Below, in pieces: positions 11,480 to 22,762 of a stretch of DNA of 64,000 nt. This DNA is from Lumnitzera littorea. Lineage: Eukaryota > Streptophyta > Magnoliopsida > Myrtales > Combretaceae. How positions within the stretch are numbered: the first letter of the stretch is position 1; every line of letters starts with the position of its first letter. The position numbers were made by a program, and so were the translations under genes. Below the pieces are notes generated by a model, which saw only the letters and a program-made list of their open reading frames with translations, was not told the origin of the DNA and ran no database searches. The DNA lies in assembly GCA_024138015.1 (NCBI GenBank), contig JAMXBB010000004.1:108693950-108757949 (forward strand), read 5' to 3'.

Positions 11480-12693
11480 TGATATAAGGCAAGTGCACCT
11501 ATCAATTTTAATATAGCGAATGTGAATCTGAGTCGATTCCTCAAAGACTTTGAATACTAATATTAACCTTAGCTCTATTATCTAACCGGAAAATTGTAAT
11601 GGGTTGAATGAATTAAAAATACTAAAATTAATAAACTAAACTAATTATGAGACTTGATTAAGCAAATTAAAAAGCAATAAAACTAAGAACGACTTCAAGA
11701 AATTAATAACGTATTTAGGAATTATTTCCCCTAGTATTTAACATGTGATCGCTTAAAATATATTCAATTCGGTTTCTATTATTCTTGACCGAAGGGATTC
11801 ACAATCAAAGCTAATATCATTCTCAAGCATATTAACCCTAATCCTAAATTATTTACCGGAATCTCTTCACTTAGTAATATAACTTAGAATTGCATTAATG
11901 TATAATGAATTCCCACACAAATAATTAACTTTCCGGAAGAAACATGTATCTTATCTCTAAGTATACATGTAATTCTCTCCAATTATGCTAAGATTTAATT
12001 ACACATGCAATCTATCAATCATCATGCATAATATCATATATTGATACTCTAGAATTATCAATCAACAATTAAACAACATAATTGAATCAAGAAGGAATAG
12101 AAACTTTATTGAAAATTATAAATCAACTCAAGAGTCACATGAAACCCTAGGTTCCATAATCCTAAATATATGAATTCTAAGCTATCATAATGAATCTAAA
12201 AACGAGTTCCATCAAAAACGTAAAATAAAACATAGAAAACCCCTTTAATTGATGAACAATCTCTCTAATCTTGAAGTTGATGTTGTTCTTGCCTTTTTCT
12301 TCTCTTTCTTCTCAAGTCTCTTCTCTTCTATCGTGTCTCGTTCGTTTTCTCCAATGTCTCTCTTTTCTTGAAACCCTCATATGTCCTTTTATATATGTAT
12401 TATAAGGATTTTGTTTTCGTCACCAGACATGGCCTGGGATATGGCCGTGTCCCTAGGTCGTTTAACTTTGTGCACTTAGGCAAATTTTTCTGCATAACTT
12501 CAAAACTTCTTCGTTTGAACTCCGAATTGAGTGAAACTTGATTCCTTTTCTTCATATTCGATCCTAGAACGCGTTCAAACCTTGAAATCAAAATTTTACT
12601 CAATTAAGTATCATTTTCTTTAAAGAAAACAAAAAATGTAAGGGAAATACTATAAAATCACCATATGAAATATGTTTAAAATTAGAGTTATCA
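11480..12693 (-). repeat. 5' LTR of the Athila-like element
   Basis: 1214 bp, partner of 3522-4743. It ends (plus coordinates) in GAGTTATCA followed at once by the TSD TCCTT. The minus-strand TATA-like region is near 12384-12398. It contains a degenerate copy of the palindromic motif. Confidence 0.93.
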
Positions 12694-12698
12694 TCCTT

Positions 12699-13403
12699 CA
12701 AACCAATTTGATGATATACTCGAGTTCATAGAGATAGTTAATACTCTCTCAGGTGGAGGAACTCAATACAGGTGTCGAGGTCCCCTAAAGCTAGAAGATG
12801 CCAAGCATCGAGCTTTAAGCTCCCGTTGCCCTAAAGACCCGAGCTTGGACAATCTAGCCAATAGCTCGGACAAACAACCCTGAATGCTCGAGCTAGTGAC
12901 TTGATCAGTACTACCCTAACCCAAAGCTCATCCCTTACTACAATGGGGACTACGAAATGACTTGCAGCCGTGTGTCTTCTACTTTTTGTAATGATTGTAC
13001 TATTTCTCTAAGGATATTCCTTTTTGTTACTTTACCTAAACTATCCTTATACATTATATATAAGCTATTTTTAGTATAATATCTATTTTTGTAAATTACA
13101 AAAATCTTAGGGGTTTCCCTAATTGGGTACTATAAATATCTTCTCCATGTAATAATTGCATAATCAATATCCAATAATAGAATATCTCTTTATTCTTCCT
13201 TATACTTGTGTTTACCATTGTTGAACATGAGTTAAGTTTTTCACTCTTATATAGTTATTTGAACAAGAACTAGTGGCGAGCAACCTTAGGTCTTGGTTTG
13301 TGTGTCATATCAAACTAATTTCCAAGTTTGTGTGGGATGACAATGTGTCATATCCGTTCATTGGCGCATGAATCCAATTCAACCTTTAACTCTCATTTAT
13401 TCT
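12699..13403 (+). mobile_element. Family D gypsy LTR (plus-strand copy)
   Basis: Homologous to the reverse complement of 20200-20716 (same order of words: ACCCGAGCTTGG, ATTGTACTATTTCT, AACTATCCTTATACAT, TTTTTGTAAATTACAAAAAT, CTATAAATA). The TATA box is at 13131-13138, followed by the likely transcript start. The 5' side joins the pol tail of 3300-3521 across the Athila-like insertion, so the exact LTR start is not resolved. On the right it is interrupted at 13404 by a fragment of a C LTR, and gag follows. The LTR therefore has pol on one side and gag on the other, as in a tandem pair of elements sharing an LTR. Confidence 0.65.
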
Positions 13404-13585
13404 TGTAAACGCCCCCTTTTTAACACCTCCACCCCCCCTATTTTTTTTTTTTCTTTTAATTTGTTTTGGGCTAGTTTTACAAAAAGAAAAAAATATAAAA
13501 TATAAAATGTCACAAGTGTTCAAGTCAAGTCATTTCAATAGGTTGTTTAGGGTCAAAATAAGGGATTTTATACTCATGTGATACT
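13404..13585 (+). mobile_element. Fragment of Ogre/Tat-like (family C) LTR start
   Basis: Begins TGTAAACGCCCC and follows the first ~180 bp of the C LTRs (compare 20717-20900): a poly-T segment, a TTTTACAAAAA word, AGTCAAGT, TTTAGGGTC and ATACTCATGTGAT. It then stops abruptly. It sits inside family D sequence, which continues on the other strand copy without it. Confidence 0.55.
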
Positions 13586-13990
13586 ACTAGTTATGTATCC
13601 ATCCACGCCAATGCCTGTATTATCTTATGAGTTGCTGTAGGGAAGTAGTGAATAGTAGGTATTGAAGTGGTGATTTAAGTAGTTGTGAGTGAAGTGCTCT
13701 ATTTCCCCCTTGTTCCAATGCTTAGAAACAGAATACGTAGTTGTTGAGCTAAAAGCGTGATTGTTTGTTTATATTCGAGTCAAGTGGTTGTGATGGTGGT
13801 AGAAGTTAGTGATACTAAATTATAGGGTTGTGATTATGAAATAGGATTTTGTGGTTTTGAAGTTCATCTTAGTTGAAGAAGTAGATTTTGTATTGATTGA
13901 AAAATGTCATATGCAAGTGTTCATGGAACCATTGGTAACAATGAAAGTAGAGCTTAATGTCAAAGACAACAAGGGAATTACACCTCGAAG
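13586..13990 (+). other. Leader region of family D element
   Basis: About 400 bp between LTR-derived DNA and the first recognisable gag sequence. GT-rich, with no domain and no clear primer binding site seen; it probably includes the decayed leader. Confidence 0.35.
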
Positions 13991-15562
13991 TCTGCCGAGG
14001 ATAAGTTTGATAAGCTCATTGACCTAGTTAAGAGCTTAGTCACTACTTTGAGGGACAATAGATAGGCCCCTCGAGATGAGCTGAATAATGGTTGAGCTTA
14101 TGAAGTATATGACCGAGGTAATGGCCATGATAGTGGACTCAATTACCTAACTAGGAATAATAAAGCTAGAGGAGTGGAAAGGCATGCCAGATGACGACTT
14201 ACCATGGATGAGATTAAGAAAATAGGTGAGGAGGTAGAAGAAGAAGTAGAGGAGTATTACGAGTTAGAAGATTAGAATAACTGAGCTACTGTAGTAGAAG
14301 GCTTGAAACTGCAAATTCCAAGCTTCTCAGGTGGTGGTGATGCCGAAGACTACCTGAATTAAGTTGATAAGATTGAGAAGCAATTCGAGTGCCATGAGGT
14401 CTTTGAGAATGCTAAGGTGAGACTCATTGTACTTGAGTTCACTAGATATGCTGTCTAAGGTAAAAGAATTTGCAAGCCACTCATTAACAACAAGGGGAGC
14501 GAGAGATTGGAGATTAAGAGGAAATGAAGAGAGTAATGAGGAAAAGATTTATGTTGAGCTATTATCTGCAGGACACATTTAAGAAATTACAAGAGTCGAA
14601 GTAAGGAGGGTCAAATGTAGATGCTTATGTGAAAGAGTTCCAAATGTTGATGATTTATTGTGAAGTAATAGAGCTTAAGGACGAAACTATCTCTAGATTC
14701 ATTAGTGGGTTAAGATATGAGATAGGAGACATCTTGAAGATAGGGGAAATTGCTACCCTTAACAAAGTCATTTGAGTTGCTTATAAGATACAGCGAAGAA
14801 GGATGAGTAGATACCGAACTCCTATTAGTCGAACTCAAAAGAACTGACCTATTCCGAGCAAACTTGTAGGAATAGAACTGGCCAAGGCTATTGAGGTCCA
14901 ACTTATTCCGACGTCTAGAGCTAACAAAAAGGAAGTGTCAAAAATGATTAAGAATGTACAAAGCTCAAGCAGGAAGACAAGTGAGATCAAATACTTCAAG
15001 TACCAAAGGTTTAGACGTATGGTAGCTTAGTGCTTATGTTGACCATTAAAGTTAAGAGTACTGATGAAGAGGTAGAGGAACTGAAAGAATCCGAATAAGC
15101 CAACCTATTTAAGGAGGAGGAAGTGATCTATAATGAGAAAGGAAATTTCAAACCTATGACCGTGGTATTGAGAAGAGTGACGAATGCTAAGCCAATACCT
15201 GAAGATGAGTAACATGAGAACTTATTCCATATTGGTTGCAAGGTAAGGGGGATATTATGTGCACCCATAATCGATAGTAGGAGTTGTACCAATGTTACCT
15301 CCTCATTTATGGTCGAGCAACTAAAGTTACAAACCACATGCCATCCTAAGTCCTATAAGTTGCACTAGCTTAGTCACAAATGAGCCTTACAAGTAACCAA
15401 GCAAGTTATAGTGCCAATCTTTATAAGGAAGTATCAAGGCATAGCACTTTATGACATCATACTAATGAGTGCTTCTCACGTTCTTCTGAGAAATCCATGG
15501 ATGTTTGATTGATAGGTGATTTATGGTGGAAGGAGGAATATATGCTTTTTTTAGTATGAGGG
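13991..15562 (+). pseudogene. Ty3/gypsy gag-protease remnant (family D)
   Basis: A decayed gag followed by protease, with many stops and frame changes. Gag: GLKLQIPSFSGGGDAEDYL at about 14305-14360 with F-E-C-H-E and V-R-L-I-V-L-E-F-T after it, then the second gag block (M-K-R-V-M-R-K-R-F, about 14525-14670). The zinc-knuckle position at about 14985-15035 has Tyr in place of the first two Cys (I-K-Y-F-K-Y-Q). Protease: I-I-D-S-R-S-C-T-N-V at 15265-15294, where the family active site is D-S-G, and H-V-L-L-R-N-P-W (family LLGRPW) near 15475-15505. It is cut by a B LTR at 15563. This is the gag type found with chromovirus-like gypsy polyproteins. Confidence 0.75.
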
Positions 15563-17724
15563 TGTAAGCCTTACAATCAGATGCTCGAGGTTCGGTTCGT
15601 AAAATTTAGAATAATCGAGCAAATTGTCTAATCGAACCCAAGTTTTAGATAAACTTAGGAATATTAGTAAAAATAATCTCGTGAGTTTGGATTTAGAAAA
15701 ATAAGTAATAAAACGATTAATTAATATAATATTGAATTTTACGTAAATTGTTCGTTATTAATCAAAAACACTTAAAACGAATTCTGATAACTAAAAAATC
15801 GATAAAAATAAATTATATCCACTCTAAAAATCATAAAATAACTTAAATAATATTTAGAAATATTTATTTGTACGATATATGTATTTACATGTAAGTAAAA
15901 ATAGGCGAAATTACTTAAAATACTCGAAATATGATAAAATAATACTAAATAATTAAAGAAAATTCATAAATAATTAAGAAAAAAACAAGAAAATTATGAA
16001 AAAAATATGGAATTTTCCAAAATTGAGTTGTAGTAAGTTGGAATTGAAGAAATAAAAGTAACCAATAAAAATTATCTAACTAAAAAGTAAAAAAATGGAA
16101 GAAGATAAGGCAATTATCACCTCAAATTAATGAGAAAAAAATCCTAAGCAACTATATAAATACCCAAAATTTTACAAAAACTCATTTGGTCTGTTTAGAG
16201 TCTAGGAAAATTGAAGAGAACTAAAACAAGAGAGGATTAGAGTTTTTCTCAAAAATTACAAAAAATCTGTATAATTAGAGTTTTAGAAGTAAACCCATAC
16301 TCGATGGTAGCTTGGAAACGAACGGCCACCACCACATCACCCTACCCCCACCGCCCAAGGCTACCGATACACTTGTAGCCACCACTAGTAGCTGGAAGCT
16401 AATCGATAGGGTAAGTTAAATTCCAACCCGATTTTGATTAATTTTGTAAAAATATTAAATATGCTTAGAAAATTATGAAATTTGTTATTCTGAGATATAT
16501 TAGTATGTCAATTTAGGAAAAATTTTTATTTTGATGAATTTATGTATGAAAATATACTGTCCTTAAGAAACCTCATAAAATTGAGCATATTTCGAATTAG
16601 AAATAAATGATCTTATGAGTGTAGTTTCAAGCTCAAAATTTTTATGTAGGCTAGTTAGAGTATTTAAAACAATGCTATATAGCCCTTTTTCATAAATGAA
16701 TTTTCATAAATTTTAGGCCTTAAAATTATGCCTAAAATGAGTAATTTTGGGCTAATTAGATAATTAAAAGGATAATTACCGATTTAGTGCATAATTATAT
16801 GTTTTAAGATGTTGAAATCTAATAAAGTATGATATTTGTAGCATTTAGGGTGTTAGATATAATTATTAGGGTATTATGTAATAAATATGTAATAGGTAAA
16901 AATGGTAAATTTTAACTTAATTTTTTAATTTAGGGTAATTAGGTATAAATTTTTACTTGGGATGAATTTAGATATTTTAAGATATTAGTTGATGTTGAGG
17001 AATGATATTTGAGGTAAAGGGAATGTTAGATGTGTACATTATGGACATATTAGGTAATAATGTGTAATATATAGGTATAAGAAATTAATAAGTAAGAAAA
17101 TATTAAGTTAAAATTGATGTTATAATAATAATAGAAATATATAATAAATTCGCTGAGAAACTTAAATTTAGGTGTTTATATGAAATATGTAAAATTTTCT
17201 CACATTAGAAATAAATTCAGTAGTTAAGTAAGATAAGGGGTATACTGTACGAATTAAAATACTAGTTAAGGGTTAAATATGATATTTAGGATGCCCAGAA
17301 TAAAATCATACTCAGAAATTGAACTAAGAACTTAATTTAAAAATCAACTCGGTAACTAACCCAGAATTTAACTAAACCAGAATTTAGCCTAAATCAAGAA
17401 TAATTGTAAAAAACTTAACAACCTAGATAATTAGATATATTAAACTCTAAACTAAAGATAACATAAAAGAATTACAAAATAAAGTTTATATAAGATAGTT
17501 ATATATTCATACTAAAACAACATTTATATTATAGGGGTTATCAGTGATGGCCTAAGCGAGTCGCACTTCGAATAAGCAAGCGAGGAATCTACATAAGTTG
17601 GCATTTATATATTACTATATTTTGGAGTACTAATTGGTAATACTCAGAGGCTTGAAATTATACTTGATTATGCTTATTAAATAGTTGGTTATACGCATGT
17701 GCTTGTTCTGAGTTAATGATACAA
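15563..17724 (+). mobile_element. Truncated family B LTR (copy B5)
   Basis: Starts TGTAAGCC like the full B LTRs and follows their order: an ATATTAGTAAAAAT word, ACATGTA near 15880, TATA box ACTATATAAA (16151-16160), GC-rich centre (16310-16400), a 5' splice-site consensus GG/GTAAGTT at 16411, and the GATGGCCTAAGCGAGTCG block near 17550. It stops near the ambiguous base at 17725, about 700 bp short of the family end. Inserted in the protease of the D element. Confidence 0.75.
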
Positions 17725-17725
17725 N
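17725..17725. other. Ambiguous base at a repeat junction
   Basis: The only n in the window. It lies exactly where B LTR sequence ends and the C tandem array begins. It may mark an assembly join rather than a biological junction. Confidence 0.8.
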
Positions 17726-18330
17726 GACAAGCCTTTATATTTTTCTACCCAGTCCTTTCAAGACAGGCTTTCTTAATTTTTTTTTGCCTTATCTTCTTAA
17801 GATAAGCCCTCTAATCTTTTGCTTTATCCTTTTAAGATAGCCACTCTAATCTTTTGCCCTATCCTTTCAAGATAAGCCCCTTAATCTCTTGCCTTATTCT
17901 TTTAAGATAAGCACTCTAATTTTTTACCCCTTCCTTTCAAGATGAGCCTCTTAATTCTCATCCTTATTTTTTCAAGATAAGCACTCTTAATCCATTAGCT
18001 AGATCTTTTCAAGATAAGCATCCTAAATCTTTTACCTTATCCTTTTAAGATAAGCTCCCTAACCTTCTGATCCATCCTTTTAAGACGGGCTCCTTTTTGC
18101 CTAGTCCTTTTAAGACCGGCCTCCTAATCACCCTAAATCTTTAGCCCTATCTCTTTAAGATAAGCACCTAAGTTTTTTTACCATGTCCTTTCAAGATGGG
18201 TTTCTTATTCGTGTGCGCTATCCTTTCAAGGCGGACTTTGTATTCATTTGCGCCTTCCTTTTAAGACGGGTTTCCCATTCTTTTGCATTGCCTTTTCAAG
18301 ACAAGCTATTATTCTTTATATTGACCTTTT
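17726..18330 (+). repeat. Tandem array of ~40-bp hairpin units (copy 1)
   Basis: About 14 imperfect units built on CCTTTTAAGATAAGC/CCTTTCAAGATAAGC with a variable CTTAATCTTTTGC spacer. It is the reverse complement of the array at 32870-33535. Within many units the left and right words pair around the TTTCAAGA/TTTTAAGA core (for example TTGACCTTTTAAGTCAA at about 18320). It lies just 5' of a polypurine tract and C LTR, the place where Ogre/Tat elements commonly carry tandem repeats. Confidence 0.8.
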
Positions 18331-18444
18331 AAGTCAATATTTTTCTTCAAGATAAAACACAGCTTAGCTAACCATTCAAGTCAATAATCCTCATTTTATC
18401 AGTTTAAAGTAAGGTTTGGCAAAAATGGGTATCTCTCTTTTATT

Positions 18445-18479
18445 TTTGTAGCAAAGTTCTAATTGAACTTTACTACAAA
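18445..18479 (+). other. Conserved hairpin before C LTR (copy 1)
   Basis: TTTGTAGCAAAGTT and AACTTTACTACAAA form a 14-bp stem with one mismatch around a 7-base loop. The same hairpin, with a perfect stem, precedes the other C LTR (32712-32746). The purine tract CAAAGAGGTGCAGC (18476-18489) follows and abuts the LTR. Confidence 0.75.
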
Positions 18480-18489
18480 GAGGTGCAGC

Positions 18490-19324
18490 TATAAACACCT
18501 TATTTTTACCGTTTTATTTTAGTATTTTTATTAAGACAAGTTAAAGAAAAAGAAAATAAAAGAAAATAAATAAATAAATAATAACTTAAAAAACGAAAAT
18601 TGAAAGAAAAATAAAAAAGTGAAGTCGTATTGAGTCAAGTTGTTTAGGGTCGAATCAAATGATGGTATGCGTTTAATTAATAAATTCTAAGTCGTTAAAG
18701 AAACTGGCTTCATTAAAAAAATTTTTAGTCCAGTCTAATATAAAAGTGGATTTTTATCTAATTTATATTGAGTCAAAATAGATTTAGGATTTATTAAATG
18801 GGTTGTAAGCTAAATCCAATGGATTAAGTCAAGCCTGAAAGATAGAAAGTCCAAATCAATATAGGATTTTTAGAATCTTCGATAAATCTAAATCGGATTA
18901 TCATATCTTTCGTATCTAAGATTTGTTGAGATTAAATCTATATTGAAAAAGATTCAATTAAGTGGCTTATAAATAGGAATACAGTGATAAAGTTTGAATT
19001 CATTTTCACCATCCTTAATACACGTCATTACACTCCATTATCCCTCACTCAAGACCAGCCTTAAAACACAAACACATGTACCTATCATTGATCTTACTCT
19101 CTCCATGACACTATACAAAACACATATAACCATACCACAATCCGCACATTATATAGCACAATGATAGCACTTACTGGAACACTCATAACATTGATCGCTC
19201 ACACATTGATCTTACGAAATGACACTAGTGCCTAATCACACATTGCATTGCTGTCATCCCCCACACTTGATTTGGTATGCACCTACAGTATCCACGACAC
19301 AAAGACATTCACACATTACACTGC
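18490..19324 (+). mobile_element. 5' half of an Ogre/Tat-like (C) LTR
   Basis: Begins TATAAACACC (TG of the LTR start mutated to TA) and matches the reverse complement of 31867-32701. It includes the TATA box GCTTATAAATAGGAAT (about 18966-18981) and the CATTCACACATT word at its end. It is 835 bp long, exactly the length of the matching part of the intact C LTR. It stops at ACTGC, where a Cassandra LTR begins, and the downstream half does not resume at 19554. That half is at 39650-41067 on the other strand. Confidence 0.8.
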
Positions 19325-19553
19325 TGTAACGACCCAGCCAGAACTCCTTCTACTGAGATATTGTCTACTTTAGCATAAAACGCCGCACAGTTTTGTCCCC
19401 TGGTGCAGCTACTTCCCAAGAGGCCACTCATCCTAAGATTGCTCCAGCATGAGTACGCTTAACTCCAAAGTTTTTACGTATTCCGAGCCATTACACCAAA
19501 AGGCGCCTCGATGATTAAGGTTCCTCTCTCCATGCATGTAAGGCCGTATTATA
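19325..19553 (-). mobile_element. Cassandra LTR with 5S rRNA-derived sequence
   Basis: 229 bp. On the minus strand it runs from TATAATACGGCCTTACATGC to GGGTCGTTACA. The part from about 19409 to 19497 is a diverged 5S rRNA gene segment: on the minus strand AACTTTGGAGTTAAGCGTAC, then the box-C-like ATGAGTGGCCTCTTGGGAAG. Cassandra is the known plant terminal-repeat-in-miniature element whose LTRs carry 5S sequence with pol III promoter boxes. Left flank ACTGC, right flank AGTGT. The left neighbour is a C LTR cut at this point; the right neighbour is unrelated to that LTR. Confidence 0.85.
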
Positions 19554-20716
19554 AGTGTAAACCTAATGTGCCTTACAAAGGTTGAACTTGGTGTACTAGG
19601 CTTACTTAAATGATCAAATAAGATAATAATGAGAGGTATTATGTAGCTATCCTTTATAGTCATCTTACTAAAAGGTCAATAGTGGATGCACATCCCTAAA
19701 CTTCTATCATGCTTCTCACGAAAAAGGATAGGGCCTTATATACTACTTTGGATGGTTGAATGATGTTTTCTACCAATAGCTTTACCATATATCTTCATAA
19801 TTTAACAAGCATAAGGTGTTAAGTTTTATAAAGGCTCTTTTATGTGGTTCTTCTCTTAGGTTTTGTTCAGTCTCATGATAAACAAGTCTTCTAAGAGATT
19901 AAGTACACCATCAAGCAGGTTTCTAGAGCTTAAGCCCTTTGTTTACTTAAAGAGTAGACAACATGTTCTCGCTACAACCATGCTTGTCCCATTGTACAAG
20001 AAATAGACATATGAGGCTCTATTGTTCCCACTATTATTGGAAGTAGGGGCTTCTCCACTCTTAAGTCTACCATACTTACATACTTTGTACTCTCCAATCA
20101 CATAGGTTGATACGAGCACCAACGTGGATGGACACATGGCTAGTGATTATCATATAGGTATAATGGGGTGGGTTCGAACTACAACATGGCTTGAAGAATA
20201 AACGAGAGTTAAAGGTTAAGATGAATTCATGCACCAACAAATGGATATGATGTATCGTCGTCCTATACAAACTTAACACTTAGTTTGATATGATGCACAA
20301 ACCAAGCCTTGAAGCCACTCGCCACTAGTTCTCGCTTAAAGAACCGTATAAGAGCGAAAAGCCTATGGGTTCAATAATGGCGAACATAAGTGTAAGGAAG
20401 AAAAAAGGGATATTCTGTTACTAGATACTAATCATGTGGCTATTACATGGGGATAGTATTTATAGTATCCAATTAGGGTAACTCCTAATATTTTTGTAAT
20501 TTACAAAAATAGATACTATACTAGAAATAGCTTATAAATATGTATAAGGATAGTTTAGGTGGAACAATAAAAAGGAATGCCCTTGCAGAAATAGTACAAT
20601 TGTCATGAAAAGTAGAAGATACGTGGTAGTTGGTCATTCTATGGTCCTAATTGTAGTAAGGAACAAGCTTTGGGTTAGGTTAGTACCGATCAAGTTGGTA
20701 GCTTGGGATTTCTAGT
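19554..20716 (-). mobile_element. Family D gypsy LTR and leader (minus-strand copy)
   Basis: The minus strand of 20200-20716 repeats the plus-strand D LTR at 12840-13400, with a TATA box (complement of about 20455-20465) and the ACTAGTGGCGAG and CATATC words. Below 20200 the sequence continues as a ~650-bp leader with no clear domain. It is split from the pol 3' end by the C LTR at 20717-22760: D sequence resumes at about 22763 with AGCACTCAAGGT, matching AGCATTCAGGGT in the plus copy. Confidence 0.65.
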
Positions 20717-22760
20717 TGTAGACATCCCATTTTTCCCATACTTTATTTTAATTTTAGTCTCTTTTTACTTTTAAGCCACGTTTACAAAAAAATAGAAAAT
20801 ACTAATAATAATAATGGAATCAAAAAAATAATAAAAAATACAAAGTGTCTAAAGCATTGAGTCAAGTTAGTCAATCATTTAAGATCGAATTAGGTAATAG
20901 TCGAAAGTATACATGTGATTTAATAAATTTAGAGTCTTTAAAATCTTTGAGCTTCATCGAAAAAAATACATATTTTAATTAGCCTAGTAAAATATTTAAG
21001 TTTATAAAATGAATTTTTTATCCAATTTAAACGTTTTAATTAGATTAATTAAAATGAGACTCGGGATTTATTAAATTTGAAAATAGTGTGAAAAATTTTT
21101 AGCATGTGTATTGTAGGTTATAAGAAGGTTAAGATTCTTTTTAAATTGGTATAGGTCAAATTAGGCTTGATAATGAAAATCCAAAGTAAAGTCGGGCTCA
21201 AGAGAGAAAGCCTAAATACAACATAGAGCTTCTAAAAACATAATCTTGAGAGTAGGTTGGATGAAATCATAAGGGAATTATTAAATACGCTAACATATCT
21301 AAAATTGGTATGGTCATATCTTATAAAAATTAGATTTGTCAAATCCTATTAAGATTTGAATCCTTATCAAAGAGATCTAAAAGACTTAAGTTCATTGCTT
21401 ATAAATAGGGGAGGATTACAAGCTTTGCACACAATCCCATCCTTGTTCCTTTACTCCATAGTATATCCTACATGATTACAGTAGCACCACACTTTACAGC
21501 AGTATACACGCACATCCATACGATGAACAATAGCTCAACGATAGTACACTCCACGCAGTAGCTGTACAATAGCAGCACATACATCAGCAGCCATATAGTA
21601 GCCCCACGCGATCAATAACACCCTGACAAACAACAATTCCATACAATGTAGAACAACAACATGAGCCACGGTTTTTTTTTAGCTTAATCATTAGTTTTAT
21701 TTTTTTTTAGATTGGTTATACGCACAATTATCATGGTTAGAATAGTACTTTTGCATGTTTATTTTTCAATTAGTGTTTGGTGTCATAATTTAGTGTCTTT
21801 ATAAAATCACATATTTTCATTAAAATTTTTGCATGTGTTCATTAGCTTTGCATTGTTATTCTTATTTACATTTTTTTTCAAAAATCGTATCTTTTCCATA
21901 ATTACATATTTTTTCTATGATTTAGACATCTTTTCCATAGTTTAGATCTCTTTTCCATAGTTAGGTATCTTTTATATGGTTTATACATTTTTTCTATTAT
22001 TTAGACATTTTTTCTATTGTTTAGACATCTTAGGCATATTTAAGATTTTTCTAAAAAGTTTTATCACGTAGAAAATGTTTTTCTCTAAATAAAAATTTGA
22101 ATTTATTTAGGGATTTTCAAAATTGGATAATAAAAATTAAGGTTTTTTAGGATTTTTCTTAGTAAAAATAAATTAGCTAAAAATGTAAACCTGACTCTTT
22201 TTCAAAAAAAAAAAAAAAAAAATTATCCACACACTAAAGTTTTCTAAAAAAACATAATTACATTGATTTGATCTTAACTAGCGATATATAGGTACCTTTG
22301 TGGCAACCATAAAAAAGTATATAATTTTTTTTTAAATTCGTAATAATAAATATTAAAAAATTCATTTCAATTACATTTTGTATCTCTTTACAAATTTTAG
22401 TATCTTTAGAAAAATTATTAAAAATAAAAGCCCATTAGTTTCTTTTAATTTTTATATGATGACTTAGTATTAATAGGTTAGCCTTTGAGTTTAGATTTTC
22501 TAATTAAATTTTCTGAAAAATTAATTTTTTTTTAAATCTACAGACTAGTGGATAAATTAAGGTTTTCCCACTTAAAAACTCTAATTTAACTTTTTACTAG
22601 TTTAACCGGTTAGCAACTTCAATTTATTTTTCAAAATATATTTTTAAAATTTTTTTTTTAGAAAAATGTTTTTCCTTAATTTTATATCGAGTAATTTATA
22701 TTAAGCGAGTTAAACTTAATATAAATTAAATTAAAAAAAAAAACGAAATAGGGTTCGATA
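20717..22760 (+). mobile_element. Ogre/Tat-like (C) solo LTR, copy C3
   Basis: Begins TGTAGACATCCC and ends GGGTTCGATA, the same termini as the other C LTRs. It has a TATA box GCTTATAAATAGGGG at about 21398-21412 and a very AT-rich 3' part that matches 30475-31200 reversed. The internal TTAATATAAATT words near 22720 are shared with 30520 and 39700. It lies within the D LTR, close to the pol end. I could not find a clean TSD; the flanks are too diverged. Confidence 0.7.
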
Positions 22761-22762
22761 CA

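Larger units (their letters stand above)
3522..12693 (-). mobile_element. Complete non-autonomous Athila-like LTR retrotransposon
   Basis: A 9.17-kb minus-strand element with all hallmarks of a finished insertion: two ~1.2-kb LTRs (TGATA...TATCA), a primer binding site matching the 3' end of tRNA-Asp, a polypurine tract, and a perfect 5-bp target duplication TCCTT (3517-3521 and 12694-12698). The interior holds a gag-protease frame (11141-8616) and a third ORF (7286-5991). Between them lies ~1.3 kb of non-coding DNA with a palindromic array. No reverse transcriptase, RNase H or integrase is visible anywhere inside, so it must have depended on another element. The coding frames are broken only by stop codons, with no frameshift seen, and the LTRs differ by only a few percent by eye. 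This is a fairly young insertion, into an older gypsy element. Confidence 0.93.

Noticed and set aside
17726..18330. Regularly spaced repeats reminiscent of a CRISPR array
   Set aside because: Units are imperfect, spacers are themselves repeated, and the context is a plant LTR retrotransposon.
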